NCBI GenBank assembly: GCA_020026035.1
Contig: JAHHRC010000064.1
Location: 1-7,555, forward strand
Reading direction: 5' to 3'
DNA length: 7,555 nucleotides
From: Erysipelotrichaceae bacterium
GTDB taxonomy: Bacteria > Bacillota_I > Bacilli_A > Erysipelotrichales > Erysipelotrichaceae
A model generated the notes under the pieces. That model made no database searches, was not told where the DNA came from, and was given only the letters and a program-made list of their open reading frames with translations. The translations under genes and the position numbers were made by a program. Shown here piece after piece: positions 1-5,758 of the stretch (positions are counted from its first letter, which is position 1; each line of letters opens with the position of its first letter).

Positions 1-59
1 TCTATGTCGATAAGGAAGACTTATTACAAGATGTAGATGAGGAAGATTCCTACTACTAA
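1..59 (+). CDS. C-terminal end of an unidentified protein (partial)
   Basis: The reading frame entering from the left edge (first full codon at 3) gives 18 residues, YVDKEDLLQDVDEEDSYY, and stops at TAA 57-59. The tail is strongly acidic and ends in two tyrosines. The frame has the same codon style as the downstream genes, and a strong terminator starts 6 bases after the stop, so this is very probably a true gene end. The fragment is too short to assign a family, and I do not recognise it. Confidence 0.7.
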   Translation, partial: YVDKEDLLQDVDEEDSYY

Positions 60-65
60 AGATTG

Positions 66-94
66 AGTGCTATGCATTGCATAGCGCTTTTTTT
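66..94 (+). terminator. Rho-independent terminator of the left-edge gene
   Basis: A 10-bp stem (66-75 with 79-88, one G-U pair) closes a 3-base loop and is followed by a run of seven T at 88-94. It lies 6 bases after the stop codon at 57-59. This is the strongest terminator in the window and isolates the left-edge gene from everything downstream. Confidence 0.9.
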
Positions 95-344
95 CGTTGT
101 AGCGTGAAAAGATTGCAAGTATCCGTGATTTTGTAAGTGATGTTTTGATTCATCGGAATACTCCGGATCGGAACACATTCCAAACGAAAGCGATGTATGC
201 GTGTAAGGTGTTAAAGACGGGTTCACATGGTTGGTTCCATTGGTTTCAGTTAAAGGAATTCTAAGTGTACTGAGTTTATTTGCATCGATGTTAGAAATGA
301 AACTAGCGCATCCTTTTATTTGAAGTGTTTTTGTATTTATGGTA
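95..344 (+). other. Non-coding or degraded stretch with an orphan open frame (103-264)
   Basis: About 300 bases separate the terminator from the peptidase gene. On the plus strand a frame from 103 to TAA 262-264 reads 53 codons without a stop. It follows TAG at 100-102 and has no ATG, GTG or TTG with a ribosome site near its beginning; the first in-frame candidates are TTG 145 and ATG 193, both without a clear Shine-Dalgarno. Its peptide ends with HGWFHWFQLKEF, which looks protein-like, and its codons resemble the neighbours, so it could be the tail of a decayed gene. A 53-codon open frame is also not rare by chance at this base composition. From 265 to 344 all three plus frames are short. 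Only short 4-bp hairpins are visible (for example GGAA/TTCC at 171-182). I see no tRNA, T-box or riboswitch signature. Confidence 0.3.
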
Positions 345-373
345 TGTTTACCGTATTTTATGAGTGGTATACT
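345..373 (+). promoter_or_regulatory. Extended -10 promoter for the M23 peptidase gene
   Basis: TATACT at 368-373 matches the -10 consensus at 5 of 6 positions and is preceded by TGG (365-367), an extended -10. The -35 region is weak; TTTACC at 347-352 is the best hexamer but leaves a 15-base spacer. The predicted transcription start is near 380, giving a leader of only about 19 bases. An alternative pair, TTGAAG 320-325 and TATGTT 343-348 with a 17-base spacer, lies just upstream. Confidence 0.5.
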
Positions 374-379
374 CATAAA
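357..379. repeat. Perfect 9-bp inverted repeat over the peptidase promoter
   Basis: TTTATGAGT at 357-365 is exactly mirrored by ACTCATAAA at 371-379, with a 5-base spacer GGTAT. The dyad is centred on base 368 and covers the extended -10 element at 365-373. That is a typical place for a repressor operator. If transcription instead begins near 354-356, from the weaker TTGAAG (320-325)/TATGTT (343-348) pair, the same bases would form a hairpin at the very 5' end of the mRNA, which could protect it from decay. The sequence does not decide between these. Confidence 0.55.
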
Positions 380-398
380 GGAAAGAGAGTAGGTATTG

Positions 399-1925
399 AT
401 GGCAAAACGAATGATGCAGTTGTGCTTTTGCCTTGTGTTAGCGATTGTTGTTGTCTATGTGACTTCCTTATCGAAGTTGGAATATGCGTTTATGAAAGAT
501 GACGCAAGAATGGATCAGGTATCGTTGTTAAGACAAGAATTAAAAGGTGTCAATGAGAAACCACATACCATCTATCGGGTGTACAATGAGGGTACATATA
601 TAGGTGCGTTAAATAACTATGCGAAAGTAGAGTCTTTTTTAGAAGAGGCTTACTTGCAGGAATATAAGAAGGAATTTCCAAACTCGAAGTGTGGGTTGTT
701 GGATTCGATTGTTGTGTCAAAGGAACAGACGTATTTGAACTATGAGGATATTGATGATTCAATCATTCAGTATATTAAGGACAATGGGCTTGTGTCCGTT
801 GAGGCAACAGCGGTTTCCTTTTTGAATGATGGTAAGGTGTACGCAGAGATTTTTGTGAAGAATGAAGAGATGTATGAAGAAGCGATGTATGAGTATTTGT
901 CATACTTTATATCGCCTACGGATTTACAGCTTTTAAACAATGGGCAAGAAACGCCTCAGTTAAAGACATATGGGTCTCGTGCAATCGGGATTCAGATTGT
1001 GGAAGATATTACAATGCATGAAGCCTATGCGTCGGTGGATGAGATTCTTGTAACGAAAGATGAGATTCTTGAGTATTTGAAGTATGGGGATAATACGGAA
1101 CGGAAGTATTATACCTGTGTACAAAATGATACGGTGGCCGGTGTTGGTGCGAAGAACTTTGGTTTGAGTGCGACCCAGATTATGAATATTAACAAAGATA
1201 AGATTCAATCGGTGGACCAGATTCTTGAAGAGGGGTTGGAGTTATGTGTGACATACTTTACACCGCCTTTGGATGTTATTGTAAGTACGGAACATATGAA
1301 GAAGGAACCGATTTACTTTGATGCGATTTACCAAGAAGACGCTACCTTACGGCAAGGGTTGTCGGAAGTTGTACAAGCTGGTCGAGATGGATCGAAGAAT
1401 GCGTTGTACGAAGAAAAATGGGAGAATGGTATCTTAGTGTCTGGTCGGTTGTTGTCGTCGGTTGATACGATGCAAGCGGTGAGTGAAGTGATTAAGGTTG
1501 GTTCCCTTGAGATTCCAGGATATGGTACTGGTACCTTCCGGTGGCCGGTGGATAATCCATATATTTCCAATGGGTGGCTTGGATATCCTGGTCATAGAGC
1601 GATTGATATTCAAAATGCCTATAACAAGTATGGGTCGATTTATGCCTCGGACCGTGGGGTTGTGGAAAAGAATTCGTATGATCCAATTAGTGGAAACTAT
1701 GTTGTGATTAATCATAACAATGGCTATAAGACGTATTATGGACATATGAATGTGCCATCTCCAATTCCAATTGGTACGAATGTGGATAAGGGTGACTTTA
1801 TTGGGCAATTAGGTATGACTGGTCGTGCGACAGGTCCGCATACGCATTTCTTTATTGAGAAAGATGGTGTGCATTTGAATCCTTGTGAGGGGTTTATTGA
1901 GTGCTATGGACAGGTGAAACGATAG
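399..1925 (+). CDS. Membrane-anchored LysM-like/G5/M23 peptidoglycan endopeptidase
   Basis: This 508-aa protein is predicted to cleave peptide crosslinks in the cell wall outside the membrane. Residues 1-4 are basic and 8-24 form one hydrophobic helix without a clear cleavage site, so it is likely a signal anchor. Residues 25-230 are of unknown fold. A LysM-like segment spans about 236-285 (YYTCVQNDTV through the repeat's closing strand), a G5-type beta domain about 300-368, and the M23 catalytic domain about 385-495. The zinc site is complete: H399 and D403 (HRAID), H449 in GHM, and H481/H483 in PHTHF, so it should be active. I chose ATG 399 over the adjacent in-frame TTG at 396; GAGAGTAGG (385-393) lies 5 bases upstream as a moderate ribosome site. 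The Cys-rich membrane gene starts 62 bases downstream, with no terminator between, so the two may be co-transcribed. The catalytic call is firm; the LysM assignment is moderate. Confidence 0.9.
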   Translation: MAKRMMQLCFCLVLAIVVVYVTSLSKLEYAFMKDDARMDQVSLLRQELKGVNEKPHTIYRVYNEGTYIGALNNYAKVESFLEEAYLQEYKKEFPNSKCGLLDSIVVSKEQTYLNYEDIDDSIIQYIKDNGLVSVEATAVSFLNDGKVYAEIFVKNEEMYEEAMYEYLSYFISPTDLQLLNNGQETPQLKTYGSRAIGIQIVEDITMHEAYASVDEILVTKDEILEYLKYGDNTERKYYTCVQNDTVAGVGAKNFGLSATQIMNINKDKIQSVDQILEEGLELCVTYFTPPLDVIVSTEHMKKEPIYFDAIYQEDATLRQGLSEVVQAGRDGSKNALYEEKWENGILVSGRLLSSVDTMQAVSEVIKVGSLEIPGYGTGTFRWPVDNPYISNGWLGYPGHRAIDIQNAYNKYGSIYASDRGVVEKNSYDPISGNYVVINHNNGYKTYYGHMNVPSPIPIGTNVDKGDFIGQLGMTGRATGPHTHFFIEKDGVHLNPCEGFIECYGQVKR

Positions 1926-1987
1926 AAGAGTTGTTGATTTGACAAATTGAGTAAGTTATATCAAACTGTTAACATCGAGGTGATGGT

Positions 1988-2194
1988 ATGAATCTTCCAA
2001 CGTTTTTGATTAGCGCGATTCTAGTTGTAATTGTGGTATATGATATTCGTTATTTGATGAAGAAAGGTGGTTGTGCTTCTTGTAAGGGGGGTTGTTCCTC
2101 ATGCAAAAGCAAGGCGCACCAGAAGAAGTTAGAAGCGGATTTAAAACAAGCAAAGAAAGACATTCATTGCGAATGTTGTAAAAGGCACGAGTAA
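1988..2194 (+). CDS. FeoB-associated Cys-rich membrane protein-like
   Basis: This 68-aa protein has one N-terminal membrane helix (about 4-22) followed by a short basic hinge and then a tandem heptad, GGCASCK (27-33) and GGCSSCK (34-40), giving two CxxC pairs (C29/C32 and C36/C39). A charged, helix-like segment (about 42-60) leads to a second cluster, HCECC (60-64). The helix-then-cysteines layout, opening with MNLPTF, matches the small proteins usually found beside ferrous-iron transporter FeoB; the role of that family is not established, and metal binding on the cytoplasmic side is inference. Here no feoA or feoB is in the window. The C-terminal helix and second Cys cluster look longer than the family minimum. 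GAGGTGAT (1977-1984) is a strong ribosome site 3-4 bases before ATG. The gene sits between the wall peptidase and the M16 pair and ends in a terminator. Confidence 0.8.
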   Translation: MNLPTFLISAILVVIVVYDIRYLMKKGGCASCKGGCSSCKSKAHQKKLEADLKQAKKDIHCECCKRHE

Positions 2195-2207
2195 TCTTGC
2201 CTTTTTT
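2180..2207 (+). terminator. Terminator overlapping the stop codon of the Cys-rich gene
   Basis: AAAAGGCA (2180-2187) pairs with TGCCTTTT (2198-2205). Inside, after one C-U mismatch, GA/TC pairs close a GTAA loop, which is a GNRA tetraloop and itself contains the TAA stop (2192-2194). Six T follow at 2202-2207. The hairpin therefore forms from the last codons of the gene. Confidence 0.85.
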
Positions 2208-2211
2208 CGTA

Positions 2212-2220
2212 TGGTAGAAA
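2212..2220 (+). promoter_or_regulatory. Possible extended -10 element for the M16 gene pair
   Basis: TGGTAGAAA follows directly after the terminator T-run. TAGAAA matches the -10 consensus at 4 of 6 positions and has the TGn extension. The first eight bases are identical to the ffh promoter element at 6721-6729. No acceptable -35 exists at 16-18 bases. A start about 7 bases downstream (near 2227) would leave a leader of only about 4 bases before ATG 2231. Confidence 0.4.
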
Positions 2221-2230
2221 GTTCGGGTTT

Positions 2231-3481
2231 ATGCAAAGAGTAGAGTTGAGTAAGAATGTGAATTTGCATGTGCATCCATGTAAGAAGTTCAAAGATGTAA
2301 CGATGGAGATGAATTGTGCATTGCCCATTGAAGAAACTGGGGCAACGAGTTTGGTGTTGGCGTTTTTGTTGGACGATGTGTGTAATTCGATTCGTTTGAA
2401 ACAAGAAGTAGCGAAGATTTGTGATGATCTGTATGGGGCGGAGTTTGAGGTAAATGAGGTCTCTAAAGGATTTTCGGGAATTTTGAAGTTTACGATACGG
2501 TGTATTGATGGTCGCTACGTAAGTGAAAAGGATCTTTTGGAAAAACAAGTCTTTTTGATGCATGCGTTTATGATGGATCCTTACTTTGTGGATGGGTTGT
2601 TTTATGGGCCGTTGTTTGAAGAGGGAAAGAAGAAGGCTCTTACTGCGATTTCTATGGCGTTAGATGATGCGCCTAGTGTTGTATTAGAAGAGGCGATGGC
2701 GTTATATGGGTCTACACTTGCCAAGCGGTGTTTACCAAGTGTGGATGATGTAATGGCTGTTACAAATGAAGATGTTGTAGCACTGTATCAGAAGTGTATG
2801 CGTGAGTGTTGTATTGATTTCTTTGTGTTAGGAAACGTTGTGGAAGATGAGGTTGTACGTTTATTTCAAAAGATGTTTGTGTTTGAAGATCGAGATGCGA
2901 GTTTAAAGATGTATACGGCAAGTCATAAAGAAGGTTACGTGGAAAAGGTGATGGAAAAGAAGCTATCACAGTCTTCGGTTTGTTTGTTGTATGAAGATGG
3001 GATTGCGTATACCGATGAAGATGTGGTGGCGTTAATGTTGATGAATGGGATGCTTGGTGGATTACCGACATCGTTATTGTTCCAAGTGATTCGCGAAGAA
3101 AAGTCGCTTTGTTATACGATTGGGTCGGAAAATTATATCTACGATGGTGTGATTCAGATTGGCTATGAATGTGAAAAGAAACAGATTGAGCCAATCTTTG
3201 CGTTAGTACAAGAACAGATTGCGGTACTACAAAAGGGGAAGTTTTCTGAAGAATTGTTTGAAATGACAAAGAAGATGTACAAGAGTTCTTGGCGTGGTTC
3301 AAGTGATTTTGCGAGTTCTATGATTTGGGATGACTATCGGAGTCGCATTTTGGGGTATGAAGATTCGATTGAAACGATGTGTAAGAAAATGGATGCAGTG
3401 ACTCGTGAAGATGTGATGCGGGTGAGTCAAAGGTTAGTGTTGAAAGTGAAATGTATGCTTGTTGAAAAGGAGGAGTTATGA
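2231..3481 (+). CDS. yfmF: M16-family inactive partner, EF-P 5-aminopentanol modification-associated YfmF
   Basis: This 416-aa protein is the non-catalytic member of an M16 peptidase-like pair. The B. subtilis counterparts (ymfF/ymfH) are required for 5-aminopentanol modification of elongation factor P, which helps ribosomes through proline stretches; the biochemical step of the M16 pair is not settled. The N-terminus (KNVNLHVHPCKKFKDVTM, 9-26) matches the usual start of this family. No HxxEH motif is present. The C-terminal half keeps the GG...LF..IREEKSLCY signature (R288 and Y295), the arginine/tyrosine substrate-contact pair of M16 C-domains. ATG 2231 is the only in-frame start after TAA 2192-2194, yet no proper Shine-Dalgarno precedes it; only AGAAAG (2216-2221) could pair with the far 3' end of 16S rRNA. 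The gene overlaps yfmH by 4 bases (ATGA). It has 14 cysteines, high for a cytoplasmic protein. No efp or ymfI is in view. Confidence 0.85.
   Translation: MQRVELSKNVNLHVHPCKKFKDVTMEMNCALPIEETGATSLVLAFLLDDVCNSIRLKQEVAKICDDLYGAEFEVNEVSKGFSGILKFTIRCIDGRYVSEKDLLEKQVFLMHAFMMDPYFVDGLFYGPLFEEGKKKALTAISMALDDAPSVVLEEAMALYGSTLAKRCLPSVDDVMAVTNEDVVALYQKCMRECCIDFFVLGNVVEDEVVRLFQKMFVFEDRDASLKMYTASHKEGYVEKVMEKKLSQSSVCLLYEDGIAYTDEDVVALMLMNGMLGGLPTSLLFQVIREEKSLCYTIGSENYIYDGVIQIGYECEKKQIEPIFALVQEQIAVLQKGKFSEELFEMTKKMYKSSWRGSSDFASSMIWDDYRSRILGYEDSIETMCKKMDAVTREDVMRVSQRLVLKVKCMLVEKEEL
3468..3473 (+). promoter_or_regulatory. Strong Shine-Dalgarno of yfmH inside the yfmF 3' end
   Basis: AGGAGG, within AAAAGGAGGAG, lies 4 bases before ATG 3478 and encodes the lysine and glutamates near the end of YfmF. 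With the ATGA overlap it fixes the start and implies translational coupling. It is far stronger than the site of the first gene in the pair. Confidence 0.9.
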
Positions 3482-4746
3482 AAGAAGTTCGGAATGCATT
3501 GTTTGATGAAATGTATGTAGAAGATGTATTAGACAATGGGTTAGAAGTGGTTGTGTTTCATAAGCCTTTGTATCAAACAAGTGCTTGTTTGTTTGCAACA
3601 CCGTTTGGATCCTTTGATTGTACGCAAGTGGATGAAGATGGGTGTTTGATAGAATATCCAATGGGAGTTGCGCATTTTCTAGAACATAAGTTGTTTGAAA
3701 GTGTGGATGGCGATGTGATGAGCCAGTTTGCAAAGCTTGGGGCAAGTGTGAATGCTTTTACGTCGTATGATGAGACTTCGTATTTCTTTACAACGGTCGA
3801 TGGGATTGAAGAGCCGTTGAATTTGTTGTTAGACTTTGTGCAGAGTTTAGAGATTTGTGAAGAAAGTGTGGAAAAAGAAAAGGGGATTATTCAAGAAGAA
3901 CGGTCTTTGTATGAACAAGATGCGTCTTCTCGTATGAGTTTGGAATTGTATCGGTTAATGTATCAAAACCATCCGCTTTGTGAGGATATTGTTGGAACGA
4001 AAGAATCGATTGATGCGATTGATGTAACGGTTTTAAAAGATGCCTATGAGCGGAATTACCATCCAGCAAGAATGCGTCTTATTTGTGTTACACCGTATGA
4101 TCCAAGTTATGTTATAGAGCTTGTTCGTAAGAATCAATCTATGAAGAAGTTTGGACCGTATAAGAAGGTGACTCGCGTTGTAAAAGATGGTGGTATGCGT
4201 GAGTGTGTATTCACGAAGTTGGATTTGAATTTGTGTGAGAAACGACTTGGTGTTGGGTTTAAACAAGAAGTAGTTGATGAAAGTTCGTATGATCGATTGA
4301 AGCGTGATTGGTGCATGAAGATGTGTTTGGATGCGTATTTTACATCGGTTCATAAGGCGTATCAAAGCTGGTTGGATGAAGGGTTGATTACGCCATACTT
4401 TAGTGTAGAAGAGGTGTATGAAGAAGACTATGCGCATTTACTATTCATGGACGAAGTGGAAGATGTGGAAGGTTTTAAACAATTTGTGGTAACAAGGTTA
4501 GAAGATTGTGTAAAACAAGGGATACAGGAAGATGTTTTAGAACAATTGAAGAAACGGGCATTGGGGAATTTTTTGACGATGTTTCATTCAATGGAAACTC
4601 TTGCAAGTGTTGTGTGTCGTACGAAGTGTCGCGGTATTTCGTTGTTTGAAGAGTTTGATCTGGTTGCTAGTTTAACTGTGGAGTGTTGTAATCAAGTGTT
4701 GCGTGATGTTTGTATTGAGGATTGTGTGGTTGTAGAAATTGTGTAG
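3478..4746 (+). CDS. yfmH: M16-family zinc peptidase, EF-P 5-aminopentanol modification-associated YfmH
   Basis: This 422-aa protein is the catalytic partner of the preceding YfmF. The inverted zinc motif HFLEH is at 66-70 (H66, E69, H70), and by alignment to M16 enzymes the third ligand is E141 in IIQEERS, 71 residues further on. This matches the family spacing of roughly 70-77. The segment after the motif (KLFESVDGDV...GASVNAFTSYDETSYFF) is also characteristic of M16 beta-type subunits. It should form a heterodimer with YfmF in the cytoplasm, as MPP-like pairs do; this is inferred from the overlap and complementary motifs. The start is set by AGGAGG 4 bases upstream. It has 17 cysteines, many clustered toward the C-terminus (ECC, DVCIEDC), which is unusual for the family. 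No terminator follows, so read-through into ssb is possible. The usual Bacillus neighbours ymfI, ymfM and pgsA are absent. Confidence 0.9.
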   Translation: MKEVRNALFDEMYVEDVLDNGLEVVVFHKPLYQTSACLFATPFGSFDCTQVDEDGCLIEYPMGVAHFLEHKLFESVDGDVMSQFAKLGASVNAFTSYDETSYFFTTVDGIEEPLNLLLDFVQSLEICEESVEKEKGIIQEERSLYEQDASSRMSLELYRLMYQNHPLCEDIVGTKESIDAIDVTVLKDAYERNYHPARMRLICVTPYDPSYVIELVRKNQSMKKFGPYKKVTRVVKDGGMRECVFTKLDLNLCEKRLGVGFKQEVVDESSYDRLKRDWCMKMCLDAYFTSVHKAYQSWLDEGLITPYFSVEEVYEEDYAHLLFMDEVEDVEGFKQFVVTRLEDCVKQGIQEDVLEQLKKRALGNFLTMFHSMETLASVVCRTKCRGISLFEEFDLVASLTVECCNQVLRDVCIEDCVVVEIV

Positions 4747-4777
4747 AGTTTGTAGAGAAAAATCGTAATGGAGTTTC

Positions 4778-4806
4778 TTGTAAAAGTGTTTGAAGTATAT
4801 AAGAAT
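4778..4806 (+). promoter_or_regulatory. Weak candidate promoter upstream of ssb
   Basis: TTGTAA (4778-4783) and AAGAAT (4801-4806), each 4 of 6 to consensus, are 17 bases apart. An overlapping AT-rich box, TATATAAG (4796-4803), offers alternative -10 choices with poorer spacing. The region lies in the 83-base gap after yfmH. Without it, ssb would depend on read-through from the M16 genes. Confidence 0.3.
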
Positions 4807-4812
4807 ACGATT

Positions 4813-4823
4813 AAAGGATGGTG
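4813..4823 (+). promoter_or_regulatory. Ribosome site that decides the ssb start
   Basis: AAAGGATGGTG contains the purine-rich SD-like block. An in-frame ATG at 4818 falls inside this block and has no ribosome site of its own, whereas ATG 4830 is 6 bases after GGATGGTG and begins MLNTLAIVGR, the normal SSB N-terminus. The start is therefore 4830. Confidence 0.75.
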
Positions 4824-4829
4824 TTTTAT

Positions 4830-5162
4830 ATGCTGAATACATTAGCGATTGTTGGGCGTGTTGCATGTTTGCCAGAAGTGACACGTTTGGGGAATGGGTT
4901 TAGTGAATCCTATATGGCGATTGAAGTAGATGATCCGTATTTGAATAAAGATGGAAGTCGTAGTCAATCGGTGTTTGAAGTGAAGTTGTGGCAAGGAATT
5001 GCCAAAGATTGTTTAGATGTCTTAGAAGTTGGCGATGTGGTATCGATTAAGGGGCGTTTGTCGAGTCGGCAGGTGCTTGTAGAAGATACGTGGATGGACA
5101 AGATGTATGTGGTTGGTGAGACGGTTCGTTTCATTGCCAAGGAAGAAGAGATTGTAAGTTAA
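4830..5162 (+). CDS. ssb: Short single-stranded DNA-binding protein (OB fold only)
   Basis: This 110-aa protein aligns with the N-terminal OB fold of bacterial SSB: the first strand NTLAIVGRV (3-11), the VFEVKLWQGIAKDCLDVLEVGD block with aromatic W54 (48-69), KGRL (74-77), and a final strand ending GETVRFIA. It would coat single-stranded DNA during replication, repair or uptake. It stops right after the OB domain. The flexible linker and the acidic tail ending in an IPF-type tip, by which housekeeping SSBs recruit partner proteins, are absent. In length and layout it resembles the secondary SsbB type rather than SsbA; a competence role is only an analogy. Conservation is modest and the core is divergent, so a different OB-fold role is possible. 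The nitroreductase begins 21 bases later, probably on the same transcript. Confidence 0.8.
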   Translation: MLNTLAIVGRVACLPEVTRLGNGFSESYMAIEVDDPYLNKDGSRSQSVFEVKLWQGIAKDCLDVLEVGDVVSIKGRLSSRQVLVEDTWMDKMYVVGETVRFIAKEEEIVS

Positions 5163-5183
5163 AGAGATTGATGAGGGAAAATT

Positions 5184-5699
5184 ATGGAATTTTTGGAATT
5201 AGCAAAGAAGCGGTATTCGTGTCGTAAGTTCAGTGATGAAAAGGTGAGTGATGCGCTTGTAGAAAAGATTTTGCAAGCTGGTATTGTAGCTCCTACGGCT
5301 GTGAATTATCAGCCATTTCATTTGTATGTAATGGATAGTGAGAAGGCTGTTGAGGTTGTGAATCAAAGTACGCGATTCGGCTTTGGTTGTAAGACATTTA
5401 TTATCGTTGGTGTAAGTCGTGATGAAGGTTATGTTCGAAAATATGATGGCCATGCGTTTGCAGAAGTGGATGCGAGTATTGTAGCAACGCATATTATGCT
5501 AGAGATTGAAGACTTAGGGTTACATACTACTTGGGTGGGGCACTTTGATCAAGAAGTGATTCGTAAAGCGTATCCAGATGTGTTTGGGGATGATTTGTTA
5601 ATTGCGATATTCCCAATTGGATATGCTAGTGTTGATGGTGTTCCTTCGAGTCGTCATTTTGAGCGTAAATCGATGGAGGAGCTTGTTCGTAAGCTCTAA
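5184..5699 (+). CDS. Nitroreductase family FMN oxidoreductase
   Basis: This 171-aa protein is at the short end of the nitroreductase fold. These enzymes bind FMN, usually as homodimers, and reduce nitro compounds, quinones or flavins with NAD(P)H in the cytoplasm; the substrate cannot be told here. Visible landmarks are RYSCRKF (10-16), whose arginines contact the FMN phosphate, APTAVNYQP (36-44), TTWVG (115-119), FPIGYA (143-148) and the C-terminal RKSMEEL (161-167). Nothing catalytic looks missing. GAGGGA (5173-5178) is 5 bases before ATG 5184, and the N-terminus is canonical from that start. It follows ssb closely, suggesting co-transcription, but the pairing has no obvious functional logic. 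A stable hairpin forms from its last codons. Confidence 0.9.
   Translation: MEFLELAKKRYSCRKFSDEKVSDALVEKILQAGIVAPTAVNYQPFHLYVMDSEKAVEVVNQSTRFGFGCKTFIIVGVSRDEGYVRKYDGHAFAEVDASIVATHIMLEIEDLGLHTTWVGHFDQEVIRKAYPDVFGDDLLIAIFPIGYASVDGVPSSRHFERKSMEELVRKL
5679..5696 (+). terminator. Stable hairpin at the nitroreductase stop, lacking a T-run
   Basis: GAGCTT (5679-5684) pairs perfectly with AAGCTC (5691-5696). The loop GTTCGT can close as a UUCG tetraloop on a G-U pair. The hairpin ends at the base before the TAA stop. No T-tract follows, so it may be a weak terminator, an mRNA 3'-end stabiliser, or coincidence. Confidence 0.3.
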
Positions 5700-5701
5700 T
5701 A

Positions 5702-5731
5702 TTGACAAGTGGCTTGTTGTAGCGGTATTCT
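5702..5731 (+). promoter_or_regulatory. Promoter of the CDF-like transporter gene
   Basis: A perfect TTGACA -35 at 5702-5707 is followed after 18 bases by TATTCT (5726-5731), 4 of 6 to the -10 consensus. The predicted start is near 5738, about 20 bases before ATG 5759. A small dyad, ACAAG (5705-5709) and CTTGT (5713-5717) with a 3-base spacer, overlaps the -35 end and could be an operator half-site pair, but 5-bp arms are weak evidence. Confidence 0.6.
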
Positions 5732-5758
5732 AGACGGGTTCGTTTTTGAGGTGGATTT

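Noticed and set aside
56..376. A 106-codon open frame on the minus strand across the gap before the peptidase gene
   Set aside because: Its ATG (374-376) is preceded on its own strand by a pyrimidine-rich sequence with no ribosome site. It overlaps the peptidase promoter and runs into the left terminator, and its composition is not protein-like.
95..398. A c-di-AMP (ydaO/yuaA) or other riboswitch before the wall peptidase
   Set aside because: Wall hydrolases often have one, but none of the conserved core sequences or long stems could be found, and the predicted promoters lie at the end of the gap, leaving almost no leader.
1939..1967. Perfect TTGACA (1939-1944) upstream of the Cys-rich gene as a promoter
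   Set aside because: No acceptable -10 lies at 16-18 bases (CAAACT is 3 of 6), and better AT boxes are only 12-14 bases away. Read-through from the peptidase gene explains expression equally well.
2760..3302. A 180-codon minus-strand open frame inside yfmF
   Set aside because: It is antisense to a well-supported gene, rich in Ser, His and Thr as expected from mirrored GT-rich codons, and has no recognisable motif.
2231..4746. M16 pair as the processing protease of a RiPP (modified peptide) cluster
   Set aside because: There is no precursor peptide, radical SAM enzyme or transporter beside it, and the sequences match the housekeeping YfmF/YfmH type.
4761..4812. AATCGTA (4761-4767) and TACGATT (4806-4812) inverted repeat around the ssb leader
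   Set aside because: The arms are only 7 bp with a 38-base loop and do not extend. Such a match is fairly likely by chance in an 80-base gap.
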